Source: an uncultured Rhodocyclaceae bacterium
Lineage (GTDB): Bacteria; Pseudomonadota; Gammaproteobacteria; Burkholderiales; Rhodocyclaceae
DNA length: 64,000 nucleotides
Assembly (NCBI GenBank): GCA_907163075.1
Contig: CAJQTY010000003.1
Coordinates: forward strand, 362,637-426,636
Reading direction: 5' to 3'
The translations under genes were made by a program, and so were the position numbers. This document shows positions 19,304 to 28,417 of this stretch, piece by piece (the first letter of the stretch is position 1; each line of letters starts with the position of its first letter). A model generated the notes under the pieces. That model saw nothing but the letters and a program-made list of their open reading frames with translations, made no database searches and was not told the origin of the DNA.

Positions 19304-20510
19304 GTAGTCAGTCATTCTGAATCGAATAGACATCTGGCACGGAAGCTGCCGAGAGGTCGGGATTGCCACCTGTTTGGAGAGTGTGATGCCGGCCATCAAA
19401 TATCGAGTGACCCTGACGGAGGATGAGGTTGAAATGCTCGAAGCCCTGCTGCGCAAGGGGAAGAGCGCGGCGCGCAAGCAGACGCGGGCGCGGATTTTAT
19501 TGAAAGCAGCAGCCGGCTGTAAGGAGGCGGCAATCATGGAAGCCCTGGCAGTTTCTGCCACCATGATCTACCACACCCGGCAAAAATGTGTCGAGGACGG
19601 GGTTGAAGCGGCGTTGCATGACAGACCGCGTCCTGGACAGGCAGCGAAACTGAGTGACAAGCAATGCGCCCAAGTGATTGCGACGGCCTGTACGCCGGCA
19701 CCTGCCGGACACGACCACTGGACCTTGCGGTTGTTGGCGGACAAGGTGGTGCAACTGGGCTATGCCGACTCCTTCAGCTACGAAACAGTCCGTCGGCTCT
19801 TAAAAAAACACCTTGAAACCCTGGCAAGTGCGGGAATGGTGTATCCCCGAGGTCAGCGCGGACTTTGTCGCGCCGATGGAAGACGTTCTTGACCTGTATG
19901 AAGCGCTCTACGATCCGGCGCGCCCGATGGTCTGCTTCGACGAAAGCCCGAAGCAACTGATTGGCGAGGTGCGCGAATTCATTCCGGCTCAACCGGGCCT
20001 ACCGGCTCGTCAGGATACCGAATACCGGAGGAATGGCGTCCGCGATCTGATGATGATCTGCGAACCGAAGCAGGGATGGCGCGAGGTCTTGGTGATGGAA
20101 GAACGTCGAACCAAGATCGAGTTCGCTCACTGCATGCGACATATCGCCCAGAGCTACCCCGACGCCGAGGTCGTTCATGTCGTGCTCGATAACCTGAATA
20201 CCCACAAGATGGCTTCGCTGTATGAAGCCTTCCCGCCCGATGAAGCGCGTGCCATTGCACGAAAGCTTGAGTTTCACTACACCCCAAAGCACGGCAGTTG
20301 GCTCAACATCGCCGAGATCGAGTTGGCCGTTCTATCCAATTCATGCCTTTCGCGGAGAATTCCCGATGAGCCCACCTTGCGCCGCGAAGTCAACGCCAAT
20401 GTCCGCGAGCGCAATGCCAAGGCTTGTCCCGTTAAATGGAAATTCACCGCTCAGGACGCTCGCCGAAAACTCGCTCGACTCTATCCTTGCGTTTCTCCAT
20501 GACTGACTAC
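19304..20510 (+). mobile_element. IS630-family insertion sequence
   Basis: The ends are perfect 12-base inverted repeats, GTAGTCAGTCAT on the left (19304) and its complement ending at 20510. Each end is flanked by TA (19302-19303 and 20511-20512), the target duplication typical of IS630/Tc1-mariner elements. Length is 1,207 bases and it encodes one split transposase. It interrupts the left CTAG target site of a MITE that now begins at 21973. Confidence 0.92.
19386..20502 (+). pseudogene. IS630-family transposase, two frames
   Basis: The first frame (ATG 19386) gives the N-terminal helix-turn-helix region (KQTRARILLKAA, then a second HTH), up to a run of seven A at 19802-19808. The second frame, open from 19804 to 20502, continues with KPWQVREWCIP, CFDES, VLDNLNTH and HGSWLNIAEIE, which supply the catalytic D, D and E. 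A one-base shift at the A run joins them into a normal IS630 transposase of about 370 residues. The shift may be transcriptional slippage, which A runs favour, or a disabling indel. Confidence 0.85.
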
Positions 20511-20513
20511 TAG

Positions 20514-21972
20514 TCTTACTGTGTCAATAAAAACAGTGTATTGTAGGCACTTCTTCGTCTTGTTTCGGAGGAGTGATGAGTGCGAGCCAGCGATTTGAAC
20601 AATACTTGGAGCATTTGGCAACGGGACTGGAGCACGCGGACCGGCACGCGGGACTGAAGGGCTACTGCACCGGGCTGATGCTGCCACTGCAGCGCAAGAG
20701 TGTCGAACCGTTGGCGGCGCATGTTGATCCGCTGCACGTGCAGGCCAAGCACCAGTCGCTGCACCATTTTGTGGCCAAGTCCGACTGGTCGGACGCCGCA
20801 ATCATGGGGCGAGTTCGCGACTGGGTTCTGCCGACGCTGGGCCTAGAAAACGGGTGTTACTGGCTCATCGATGATACGGGCTTTCCGAAAAAGGGCAAGC
20901 ATTCGGTCGGTGTTGCCCGGCAGTATTGCGGTCAGTTGGGCAAGCAGGACAATTGCCAGGTGGCCGTCAGTTTGTCGCTGGCCAGCGTTCAGGGCAGCCT
21001 TCCCATCGCTTACCAACTCTACCTTCCCAAGGACTGGGCCGCCGATCCGGAGCGACGCAAGACGGCGGGTGTTCCTGGCGACATCACGTTCGCGACCAAG
21101 CCCGAAATTGCGTTGGCGCAGATGCGTCAGGCCCTTGTTTCGGGTGTTCCCACGGGCGTTGTCCTGGCGGACGCCGGCTATGGTGACGAAACCGCTTTTC
21201 GTGACGGGATCACTGAACTGGGGATGCTTTACGCGGTCGGTGTTCGCCCGGCGACCACGGTATGGGCACCGGGGACGGCACCGCTGCCGCCCAAACCCTG
21301 GTCCGGTCGCGGCCTACGGCCGACACGACTGCGCCGGGAACCCGGGCATGAACCGCTTTCGGTCAAGACGCTGGCCATCACCCTGCCGCCGCAAGCCTAC
21401 GTCACGGTGACTTGGCGGGTGGGAAGCAATACCGATCTATCCTCCCGGTTCGCCGCCGTGCGCGTTCGCCCGGCTCACCGCGACTACCTCAGTGCTGAGC
21501 TACGCCCCGAGGAGTGGCTGCTGATCGAATGGCCGGACGGTGAGGCCGAACCGACAAAATACTTTCTATCGACCGGCCCGAGTGATGCAACGCTGGAGCA
21601 ACTGGTCTTCGTGACCAAGTTGCGCTGGCGCATCGAACGCGATTACCAGGAACTCAAGCAAGAGTTCGGTCTCTCTCATTACGAGGGGCGAGGCTGGCTG
21701 GGTTTCCATCATCACGCCACCCTCTGTATCGCGGCCTATGCTTTCCTCGTTGCTCAACGTCTCAGCCAAGGCCGCTCTAAAAAAAACTGCGTTCGACCAG
21801 AAATGCCTTCGTTACCCCCAGATTACGTCCCTCGCGGCCGCCGGACGAGCCCAGCGGCATGTGCCTGACTCGATTTCAACGCTGCGATTTCTCGTCGCAC
21901 AAGTGATCGCCCGCAAGCTTCAACGATGCCCTTGTTGCGGTGGAAGTGGATATGACTAGTGACACAGTAAGA
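20514..21972 (+). mobile_element. IS701-family insertion sequence
   Basis: Thirteen-base perfect inverted repeats, TCTTACTGTGTCA at 20514 and its complement ending at 21972, bound a 1,459-base element. CTAG flanks both ends (20510-20513 and 21973-21976), matching the YTAR target duplication of IS701-type elements. The left CTAG was created by the last base of the IS630 element plus its TA duplication, so this element inserted after IS630. Confidence 0.9.
20573..21959 (+). pseudogene. IS701-family transposase, frameshifted near the C-terminus
   Basis: The main frame encodes a DDE transposase: DDTGFPKKG, LADAGYGDE and RWRIERDYQELKQEFGL carry the expected D, D and E. It follows a GGAGGAG ribosome site. 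At a run of eight A (21779-21786) the frame changes; the main frame ends at 21868 with an unrelated tail. The alternative frame continues to 21959 with RHVPDSISTLRF and CPCCGG, the normal IS701 C-terminus. With seven A the protein would be intact at about 460 residues. The catalytic core is complete, so the present product might still work. Confidence 0.85.
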
Positions 21973-22131
21973 CTAGTGTGGTGTTGCACGCTGCGTGGCA
22001 CTTATGCGATCAGCCGGTAGGGCGGAAAAGCGCAGCGTTATCCCCCGTATGAGCCGCATTCGGCGGATAACGCTACGCTCATCCGCCCTACGAAGCCGAA
22101 CCTGCTTCGCTTTCAAATATCACTACACTAG
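21973..22131. repeat. MITE-like repeat, family 2, copy A
   Basis: The element is flanked by CTAG on both sides (21973-21976, 22128-22131), with ends TGTGGTG and CACTACA as a short inverted repeat. The core at 22018-22092 is the palindromic GTAGGGCGGA...TCCGCCCTAC sequence found again at 38818 (inverted) and 47697. It has no coding capacity. Its left CTAG is shared with the right target duplication of the IS701 element. Confidence 0.8.
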
Positions 22132-22174
22132 CGCCTTCAATTCACTCTAGCGCGATGAGCGGCAAAAAGGCCAA

Positions 22175-23098
22175 TCACTTCGCTCGACGGCCGGATGAAC
22201 TGACCAGCCATACTCCGGCCAGCACCAGCCCGGTGCCGGCCATTTGCGCCAGCGATATCGCTTCGCCGAGTAGCCACCAACTGAAGAAGATGGTCAGAAC
22301 CGGCCCCAGGGTACCGATCAGCACGGTGGTTGACGGGCCGATGCGCCGGATCGCCGCGGACAGCATGAAGACCGGCAGCACCGTCGAAAAAAGCGCCATC
22401 GCCGCGCCGTAAGCGTAGATCGGCAGCGGCTGGACGTAGTCCGCAAGCGGCCGCGCGACAAAGAAGTGAATCTGCGTCGACAACGTGGACACGATCATCA
22501 CCAGCCCCGTGAATCGCGCCGCGCCAAGTCGCTGGATCATCGACGCGCTGCCGGACAGGTACAGCGAATAGGTCAGCGACGAGGCGAAGACGAACAACCC
22601 GCCAATCATCACCGCGCGGACATCGCCGCCGAATTCGACGTCATGGACGAAAGCCAGCCCGATGCCGGCGTAGGACAGCAGCAGCGCTCCCACCTCGCGC
22701 CGCTTGATCGCCCGGCCCATGAACAGCACGCCGATGAGCAGCGTCAGCGTCGGGTAGGTGAACAGTATCAGCCGTTCCAGCCCCGCCGAGATGTATTGCA
22801 GCCCGATGAAGTCCAGGATGCTCGCACCGTAGTAGCCGAGCATGCCAAGCACGGCGAGCGCGAGCCAGTCGCGGCGGGTCAGCGGCGGCGCCGTGCGGCC
22901 GGCGCGGACCGCCACCCAGCCGAAAACCGGCAGCGACAACAGCATGCGCAGCGACAGCAGTGTGACGGCGTCGACCGGCACCGCTTGCGGCACGGCGTAG
23001 GCCAGTTTGACCAGGATCGCCTTGAACGAGAAGCCGAGCGCCGCGACTATGGCGAACATCACGCCGAGGCGTTCGGAGGACCAGTTCTTCCAGGGCAT
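22175..23098 (-). CDS. EamA-family (DMT) transporter
   Basis: This 307-residue inner-membrane protein has ten predicted hydrophobic segments in two EamA repeats, the drug/metabolite transporter fold. Typical features are GFSFKAILVKLAY in helix 1, GYYGASILDFIGLQYISAGLERLI in the first repeat and LIGTLGPVLTIFF with GEAISLAQMAGTGLVLAGV in the second. I choose the ATG at 23098 (MPWKNW), since upstream in-frame residues to 23206 are not transporter-like. The substrate cannot be told; members export amino acids, nucleosides or other metabolites. It diverges from a truncated LysR regulator gene. Confidence 0.85.
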   Translation of the reverse strand: MPWKNWSSERLGVMFAIVAALGFSFKAILVKLAYAVPQAVPVDAVTLLSLRMLLSLPVFGWVAVRAGRTAPPLTRRDWLALAVLGMLGYYGASILDFIGLQYISAGLERLILFTYPTLTLLIGVLFMGRAIKRREVGALLLSYAGIGLAFVHDVEFGGDVRAVMIGGLFVFASSLTYSLYLSGSASMIQRLGAARFTGLVMIVSTLSTQIHFFVARPLADYVQPLPIYAYGAAMALFSTVLPVFMLSAAIRRIGPSTTVLIGTLGPVLTIFFSWWLLGEAISLAQMAGTGLVLAGVWLVSSSGRRAK

Positions 23099-23235
23099 GT
23101 GTGTGCAATCGAGAAAAGCGTACGCAAAATGCGAAGGGTCCGGCCGGAACGGCAACTGGTCATCGCGTGAAGACTGAATGATGACGCCTGCTAGCGGCCG
23201 GTACAACTGGTATTGTCGGAAAACACCATTCGTCG

Positions 23236-23733
23236 ATGCCGAACGCTGATGCGCTACGACCTGACCTACCTGCGTCTCTGTTCGTCGTACCCGGCGGCCA
23301 CGCCCTTGCGGCGCGGGCGCGCGTGCATTTCGGCGAAGTCATGGACTACCCCTTCGTCATGCTGCACGCCGGATCGGCAATTCACACTTTCACCATGAAC
23401 GCTGCCGCCGCGCTCGGCCGTCACCTCGACGTGCGAATTCAGGTACGCAGCTTCGGCGCCGTCTGCCGGATGGTCGGCGCTGGCGTCGGCATCGGACTCG
23501 TCCCGCGCAGCGCCGTCCCGGCGGCGGCCCTGCGCGAACCGCCTGTAGTCGTCGAACTCGATGAGAGCTGGACGCAGCGCGACTTGCGAATTTGCGTCAA
23601 GAAACGCGCAAACCTTTCCGGGTTCGCCGCGGCGCTGGTCGATAGCCTGAGCGACAAAGCCGGCCAGGCGAGTTCCCGAGCAAGCGCCGATGGCGGTAAA
23701 CATCGTGCTGGCGCTGGCGAAGGCAGGCCGTAA
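23236..23733 (+). pseudogene. Truncated LysR-type regulator (substrate-binding domain only)
   Basis: The reading frame encodes about 165 residues matching the C-terminal half of a LysR effector-binding domain: LFVVPGGHALAARARVHF, then MDYPFVMLHAGSA, and VRSFGAVCRMVGAGVGIGLVP. The helix-turn-helix and the first effector subdomain are absent, and only 137 bases separate this from the EamA gene start, too little for them. The last 30 residues look like read-through. A divergent LysR-EamA pair is a common regulatory arrangement, so this is probably the remains of the transporter's regulator. Confidence 0.7.
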
Positions 23734-23889
23734 AGAACATGCCATTTGCTATACTCGTCGGCACTTGCCGTTTCACCACGCTACGGCCGCTCGATGGCAA
23801 TATTTGATCGGCACCATGGCTCCGTATGCATGCGTTGTGAGTCGGCCGCCGATGAACTCGATCAACTCCTGGATGACGCGAGGCACCCG

Positions 23890-25569
23890 ATGACCGCAGC
23901 TTCACAGACCCCGGCCGCGCGCACGGACACGCCGGCGGCAATGCAATTGCCGGTACTGGTTCTGGCGGGCGCTTGGGATGGATTCTTTCCCGACCGCGGC
24001 GACGCCTCCGCGCGCGCGGCGGCGGCATTGTTGCAGGAACAGTTGCTCCGCATCGTGCTGCCCGCTTTCCTGGCCAGGCAGCGCTGGTTCGCCGCCAAGG
24101 GCGATCGCATCGATCGTGTCGCCATCGGCTGGCAAACACTCTGGAAGGAGGAATGGTTATTGACCAGCGTCCAGGTCGATCTGCACCATGCCGGAACGCA
24201 ATCCTACTCGGTGCCGCTGGCGCTGCGCCTTGAGCAGGACGGCGCGGCAACGCCGAACGTCCGCCCGGAAGACGTATTGGCCAGGGTCAGCCAGGATGGG
24301 CAACCGGGTATCCTGTACGACGCATTCGCCGATGCCGCCTTCTGCCGTTTCCTGCTCGAAGCGATGGCGCAACAGACGCAGGTTCCGCTGACGGGAACCG
24401 GTGCGGGCCGCCTGAAGTTCTCGTCGACCTCGGCCCTGGCCCGGATCGCCGGGGACGATCTGCTGCACTTGCCGGTGCACCGGGGAACAGCGGCGAGCAG
24501 CAACAGCACCGTGCTCTTTGGCGACCGGCTGTTCCTCAAGGCCTACCGCCGGCTGGCGGCGGGAATCAACCCGGAGGTGGAAATCGGGCGCTTCCTGACC
24601 GAGCTTTCGCCTTACCAACACATCGCGCCGCTGGCCGGTGCGCTGGAGTTCCACGATGGCGCCGGGACGAGCACCGCGCTCATGATGCTGCAGGGTTGCG
24701 TGGCCAACCAGGGGGACGCCTGGACCCGCACGCTCGATCGCCTGTGCGCCTCCCTGAAGGACTGCGTCCAAGCCGACGCCGACGGCCAGCAGAGCGAAGC
24801 GATTGATGAAGCCGACATGCGGCGGCTGGCGACGCTGGGCCGGCGGACCGGCGAGTTGCACTGCGCACTGGCCGCAACCACCGGCGATCCGGCCTTCGAT
24901 CCGGAACCAATCCACGACGCCGACCTGCAGCAGTGGACCCGGCAGGTCGGCGCTGAAGCAGCGCAGAGCCTGGATCAACTGGAACGTGGCCTGGCCCGGC
25001 TGCCCGAATCCCAGCAGCCGCGGGCGCGGGCGCTGCTCGCGGCGCGGCCGGCGGTGCTGGCGCGGATTCAGGCCTTGCGGCCGGCGGCCGTCGAGGCGGT
25101 CGTCACCCGCTACCATGGCGATTATCACCTGGGCCAGGTACTGGTCGTCGGCGACGACTTCATCCTCATCGACTTCGAGGGCGAACCGAGCCGCACGCTC
25201 AAGGAACGCCGGAGCAAGCATTCACCGCTGCGCGACGTGGCTGGCATGTTGCGCTCCTTTAGCTATGCCGCCAACAGCGCGCTCGGCCAGCTTGCCGCGG
25301 GACAAGCCAACGGCGCCGCCGACACCGGCGTGCTGGCAGCGCTGGCCAAAGATTGGGAACGGCGCGCGCGAACAGCGTTTCTCACCGGCTACCGCGAAGC
25401 GGTGCAGGCTTGCCCGGCTTACCCCGGGGATGCGCGGGCAGCGGCCAGCTTGCTCGAACTGTTCGTGCTGGAAAAGGCCTTCTACGAACTCCGCTATGAA
25501 CTGGATAACCGGCCGGACTGGGTGCACGTGCCGCTGAGCGGCTTGTCCGAACTGCTCCTGCCGGAATAG
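23890..25569 (+). CDS. Maltokinase (Pep2/Mak type) with a residual trehalose synthase tail
   Basis: This 559-residue product phosphorylates maltose to maltose 1-phosphate in the TreS-Mak-GlgE alpha-glucan pathway. Residues 20-40 (LPVLVLAGAWDGFF) resemble the extreme C-terminus of trehalose synthase TreS, which in many bacteria is fused upstream of the kinase. The kinase itself starts at LPAFLARQRWFAAKG and holds TRYHGDYHLGQV with the catalytic Asp near residue 415 and LIDFEGEPSRTLKERR with the metal-binding Asp. The TreS catalytic barrel is missing. The start is uncertain: ATG 23890 is preferred, but the frame is open to 23746. No glgE, glgB or treS gene is nearby. It could work with a TreS encoded elsewhere. 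Confidence 0.82.
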   Translation: MTAASQTPAARTDTPAAMQLPVLVLAGAWDGFFPDRGDASARAAAALLQEQLLRIVLPAFLARQRWFAAKGDRIDRVAIGWQTLWKEEWLLTSVQVDLHHAGTQSYSVPLALRLEQDGAATPNVRPEDVLARVSQDGQPGILYDAFADAAFCRFLLEAMAQQTQVPLTGTGAGRLKFSSTSALARIAGDDLLHLPVHRGTAASSNSTVLFGDRLFLKAYRRLAAGINPEVEIGRFLTELSPYQHIAPLAGALEFHDGAGTSTALMMLQGCVANQGDAWTRTLDRLCASLKDCVQADADGQQSEAIDEADMRRLATLGRRTGELHCALAATTGDPAFDPEPIHDADLQQWTRQVGAEAAQSLDQLERGLARLPESQQPRARALLAARPAVLARIQALRPAAVEAVVTRYHGDYHLGQVLVVGDDFILIDFEGEPSRTLKERRSKHSPLRDVAGMLRSFSYAANSALGQLAAGQANGAADTGVLAALAKDWERRARTAFLTGYREAVQACPAYPGDARAAASLLELFVLEKAFYELRYELDNRPDWVHVPLSGLSELLLPE

Positions 25570-25604
25570 AACACGCCCGGCCATTCAACCACGAGGAATA
25601 AACA

Positions 25605-26585
25605 ATGGAACACCTGATCCTTGCCCATACCGACCTCCGCGTTTCCCGACTGATCGCCGGCTGCATGGGCCTTGGCGGCGGCTGGGGGCACGCCACGGTC
25701 CTCGCCGCCAGCCATGAGAAACAGGCGCGCGAGCTGATCGACGCCGCGCTCGCCGCGGGCATCAATTTCTTCGACCACGCCAATATCTACGCGCGCGGTC
25801 GCGCCGAGGAAGTCTTCGGTCGCATCATCAAGGAGAAGCCTTCGCTGCGCGGGCAGATCGTCCTGCAATCGAAGGTCGGAATTCGCTGGGCCGGCGATCC
25901 TGCCGGCACCCCGCAGCGTTTCGATTTCAGCTACGAGCACATCGTCGAGGCCACCGAGGCGATCCTGCGCCGCCTGAACACAAGCCATCTCGACATCCTG
26001 CTGCTGCATCGCCCCGACCCCCTGATGGAAGGCGAAGAAGTCGCGCGCGCCTTCGCCCGTCTCAAGCAGGACGGCAAGGTGCGCTATTTCGGCGTATCCA
26101 ATCAGAATCGCGCCACGATGGAATACCTGCAAGGCTTCCTGCCCGACCCGCTGGTTGCCAATCAGCTGGAAATGAACCTGCTGCACAGCGGCTTTGCCGA
26201 GGCGACGATTTCCTTTAACCAGGCTTCGCCGCTTTATCCCGACGGCTGGGAGGGCGTGATCGAGTATTCCCGGCGACAAGGCGTCAGCCTTCAGGCGTGG
26301 AGCCCGCTGGCCAGGGGCCTGCTCTCGGGCGGCGACCTCACTGCCGCCAGCCCCGCCGAACAGAAGACGGCGGCGCTGGTTCACGAGCTGGCCGGCGCTC
26401 ACCGCGTCAGCCGCGAGGCCATCGTCCTGGCCTGGCTCCTGCGCCACCCGGCCGGCATCCAGCCGGTGCTCGGCACCAGCCGCGCCGATCGCCTGCGCGC
26501 CTGCGCCGAGAGTGTCGGCGTCAAGCTGTCGCGCGAGGAATGGTACCGCCTGTTCGAAACGGCACGCGGCAAGTCGATGCCTTGA
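25605..26585 (+). CDS. Aldo/keto reductase (YdhF-like)
   Basis: This 326-residue cytoplasmic NADPH-dependent oxidoreductase has a TIM-barrel fold. The catalytic tetrad is visible: Asp and Tyr in FDHANIYARG (residues 45-55), Lys in QSKVGI and His in LLLHRPDP. The cofactor-binding end reads VLGTSRADRL. It resembles the YdhF branch. A GAGGAA ribosome site precedes the ATG, and it follows the maltokinase gene by 35 bases, so the two may share a transcript. The substrate is unknown. It converges with the catabolic operon that ends at 26614. Confidence 0.88.
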   Translation: MEHLILAHTDLRVSRLIAGCMGLGGGWGHATVLAASHEKQARELIDAALAAGINFFDHANIYARGRAEEVFGRIIKEKPSLRGQIVLQSKVGIRWAGDPAGTPQRFDFSYEHIVEATEAILRRLNTSHLDILLLHRPDPLMEGEEVARAFARLKQDGKVRYFGVSNQNRATMEYLQGFLPDPLVANQLEMNLLHSGFAEATISFNQASPLYPDGWEGVIEYSRRQGVSLQAWSPLARGLLSGGDLTAASPAEQKTAALVHELAGAHRVSREAIVLAWLLRHPAGIQPVLGTSRADRLRACAESVGVKLSREEWYRLFETARGKSMP

Positions 26586-26613
26586 AAAGGCGGGTTTTCA
26601 CCAGCCCCCGGAA

Positions 26614-27387
26614 TCAGCCGGCCATCCAGCCGCCATCGACGTGCAGGACTTCGCCGGTGATGAAATCCGAGCACGGCGAGAGCAGGAAGGCGATGGGGCC
26701 GACGAGCAGGTGTTTTTCGCACAGCCGGCCCTTGGGCAGACGGCTCATCACCCAGTCGTAGGCTTCCTTCTGGTCGAGGATGTCCTTGTTGATGTCGGTC
26801 AGCGTAAAGATCGGCGCGACGGCATTGACGTTGATGTTGTGCGGGGCGAATTCAACGGCGATCGAACGCGTCAGGTTGTTGACCGCGCCCTTGCTGGCAG
26901 CGTAGGCGGAAAACCTGGGCTTGCCCTGCGAACCGCGCACCGACGAGATGTTGACGATGCGCCCCGACTTCTTCGCCAGCATGTACTTGCCCACCGACTT
27001 GCAGCAGATCATGGTGCCGGTGACGTTGATGTCCATCACCCACTTGAATTTGTCGATATCGAAGCTCGTTTGCTCCTCCAGATAGGTAACGCCGGCGCAG
27101 TTCACCAAGCCGTCGATCTGACCGTATTTCTGCACAACGGCGGCGCTCATGTCGTCGACGCTGGCTTCGCTGGTGATATCGGTGGCCACGGCGAAACCCT
27201 GCAGGCCGCGCCCGGCGAATTCCGCAAGCGCCTCGTCGAGCAGCGCCTGCGAGATGTCGACCAGCACCGCGTGCGCGCCGAGGCTGGCCAGTCCGGCCGC
27301 CACTTCACGGCCGATGCCGCGGCCGGCGCCCGTAACGATGCAAACTTTGCCCTGCAGGCCGTACATTTCGTCCAGGGTGTAATGCAT
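26614..27387 (-). CDS. SDR-family dehydrogenase (gluconate 5-dehydrogenase-like)
   Basis: This is a 257-residue classical short-chain dehydrogenase. TGAGRGIG (residues 19-26) binds NAD(P), NCAG lies near residue 95, and the active site has Ser in VNISS and YAASK with Tyr and Lys. The C-terminus GEVLHVDGGWMAG is typical. A GGAGAA ribosome site precedes the ATG at 27387. It is the last gene of an operon with an SMP-30 lactonase, a sugar ABC transporter and an Ldh-family oxidoreductase, so it probably oxidises or reduces a sugar or sugar acid in that pathway. Confidence 0.88.
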   Translation of the reverse strand: MHYTLDEMYGLQGKVCIVTGAGRGIGREVAAGLASLGAHAVLVDISQALLDEALAEFAGRGLQGFAVATDITSEASVDDMSAAVVQKYGQIDGLVNCAGVTYLEEQTSFDIDKFKWVMDINVTGTMICCKSVGKYMLAKKSGRIVNISSVRGSQGKPRFSAYAASKGAVNNLTRSIAVEFAPHNINVNAVAPIFTLTDINKDILDQKEAYDWVMSRLPKGRLCEKHLLVGPIAFLLSPCSDFITGEVLHVDGGWMAG

Positions 27388-27420
27388 GCTTTGAATTCTC
27401 CAGGAAAGCCGGTGCCTGCC

Positions 27421-28341
27421 TCAGAGCAGGTGGGAATACTGGCAACCCCGGGTTGCCAGACGAATGTGGTAGAGCGAACGGGTGGCGGTAATGAACAGTT
27501 CGTCCTGCTCGCGGCCGCCGAAGGTGCAGTTGGAAACGCGCTCGGGCACCCCGATCTTGCCCAGTTTTTGCCCGTCGGCGGCGAGGACCAGGATGCCGTC
27601 GTCGCAACTGCAGAAGATGCGCCCGTCGCGGTCGACCCGCAAGCCGTCGGGCACGCCGGGTTCGACGCTGGCGAGCACCCGCGGATTGGCCAGCCGGCAG
27701 CCGTCGACAACGTCGTAAACGGCGAGGTGGTGCCGCCCCTGCGTCGGAAAGTCGACGCGCGACGTCTCGCTGACGATCAGGCGCGATTCGTCGCGCGAAA
27801 AGACCAGCCCGTTCGGGCGCTGCGTATCGGTGGCCACCGCCGTCAGCGCGCCGCTGGCCGGATCGAAGCGGTACACGTAGCAGCCGATGATCTGGCTTTC
27901 CGACTTGTAGCCTTCGAGGTCGCCGATGATGCCGTAGGGCGGATCGGAAAACCAGATGCTGCCGTCCGACTTGACGACCACGTCGTTCGGCGAATTCAGG
28001 CGTTTGCCATCGAAGCGATCGACCACGATGCGCGGCACGCCATCGGAATCGGTGCGACTGACGCCGCGCCGGCCGTGCTCGCAGGTGATCAGCCGCCCCT
28101 GCCGGTCGAGCGTGTTGCCATTGCTGTAGTTCGAGGCTTCGCGGAAAACGCCGAGCGCGCCGTCGCGCGACCAGCGAAACATGCGGTTGGCCTTGACGTC
28201 GCTGAACAGCACGGCGTCTTCCTGCGGTAGCCAGACCGGCCCTTCGGCCCAGATCGCCGGCGACGCCAGGCAGGCCAGCGCGCTGTCGCCACGCAGCAGG
28301 GTCGTGAACTGCGGATGATACGTTTCAAGCGAAAGAGTCAT
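27421..28341 (-). CDS. SMP-30/gluconolactonase family lactonase
   Basis: This 306-residue six-bladed beta-propeller enzyme hydrolyses sugar lactones. Metal ligands are visible: Glu in AEGPVW near residue 33, Asn in SPNDVVV and Asp in GVPDGLRVDRDG. The length and GSIWFSDPPYGI are typical. It sits 33 bases upstream of the SDR gene and downstream of the ABC transporter in one minus-strand operon. The pairing with dehydrogenases suggests the route sugar to lactone to sugar acid; the sugar itself cannot be identified from sequence. Confidence 0.9.
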   Translation of the reverse strand: MTLSLETYHPQFTTLLRGDSALACLASPAIWAEGPVWLPQEDAVLFSDVKANRMFRWSRDGALGVFREASNYSNGNTLDRQGRLITCEHGRRGVSRTDSDGVPRIVVDRFDGKRLNSPNDVVVKSDGSIWFSDPPYGIIGDLEGYKSESQIIGCYVYRFDPASGALTAVATDTQRPNGLVFSRDESRLIVSETSRVDFPTQGRHHLAVYDVVDGCRLANPRVLASVEPGVPDGLRVDRDGRIFCSCDDGILVLAADGQKLGKIGVPERVSNCTFGGREQDELFITATRSLYHIRLATRGCQYSHLL

Positions 28342-28417
28342 TCAGTCCGTGCTCCAGAAAACGCCCCGCCGGGCAACAAAACCCGCGGGGCCATCCTCGG
28401 TTTCCCAGCTACCTTTT

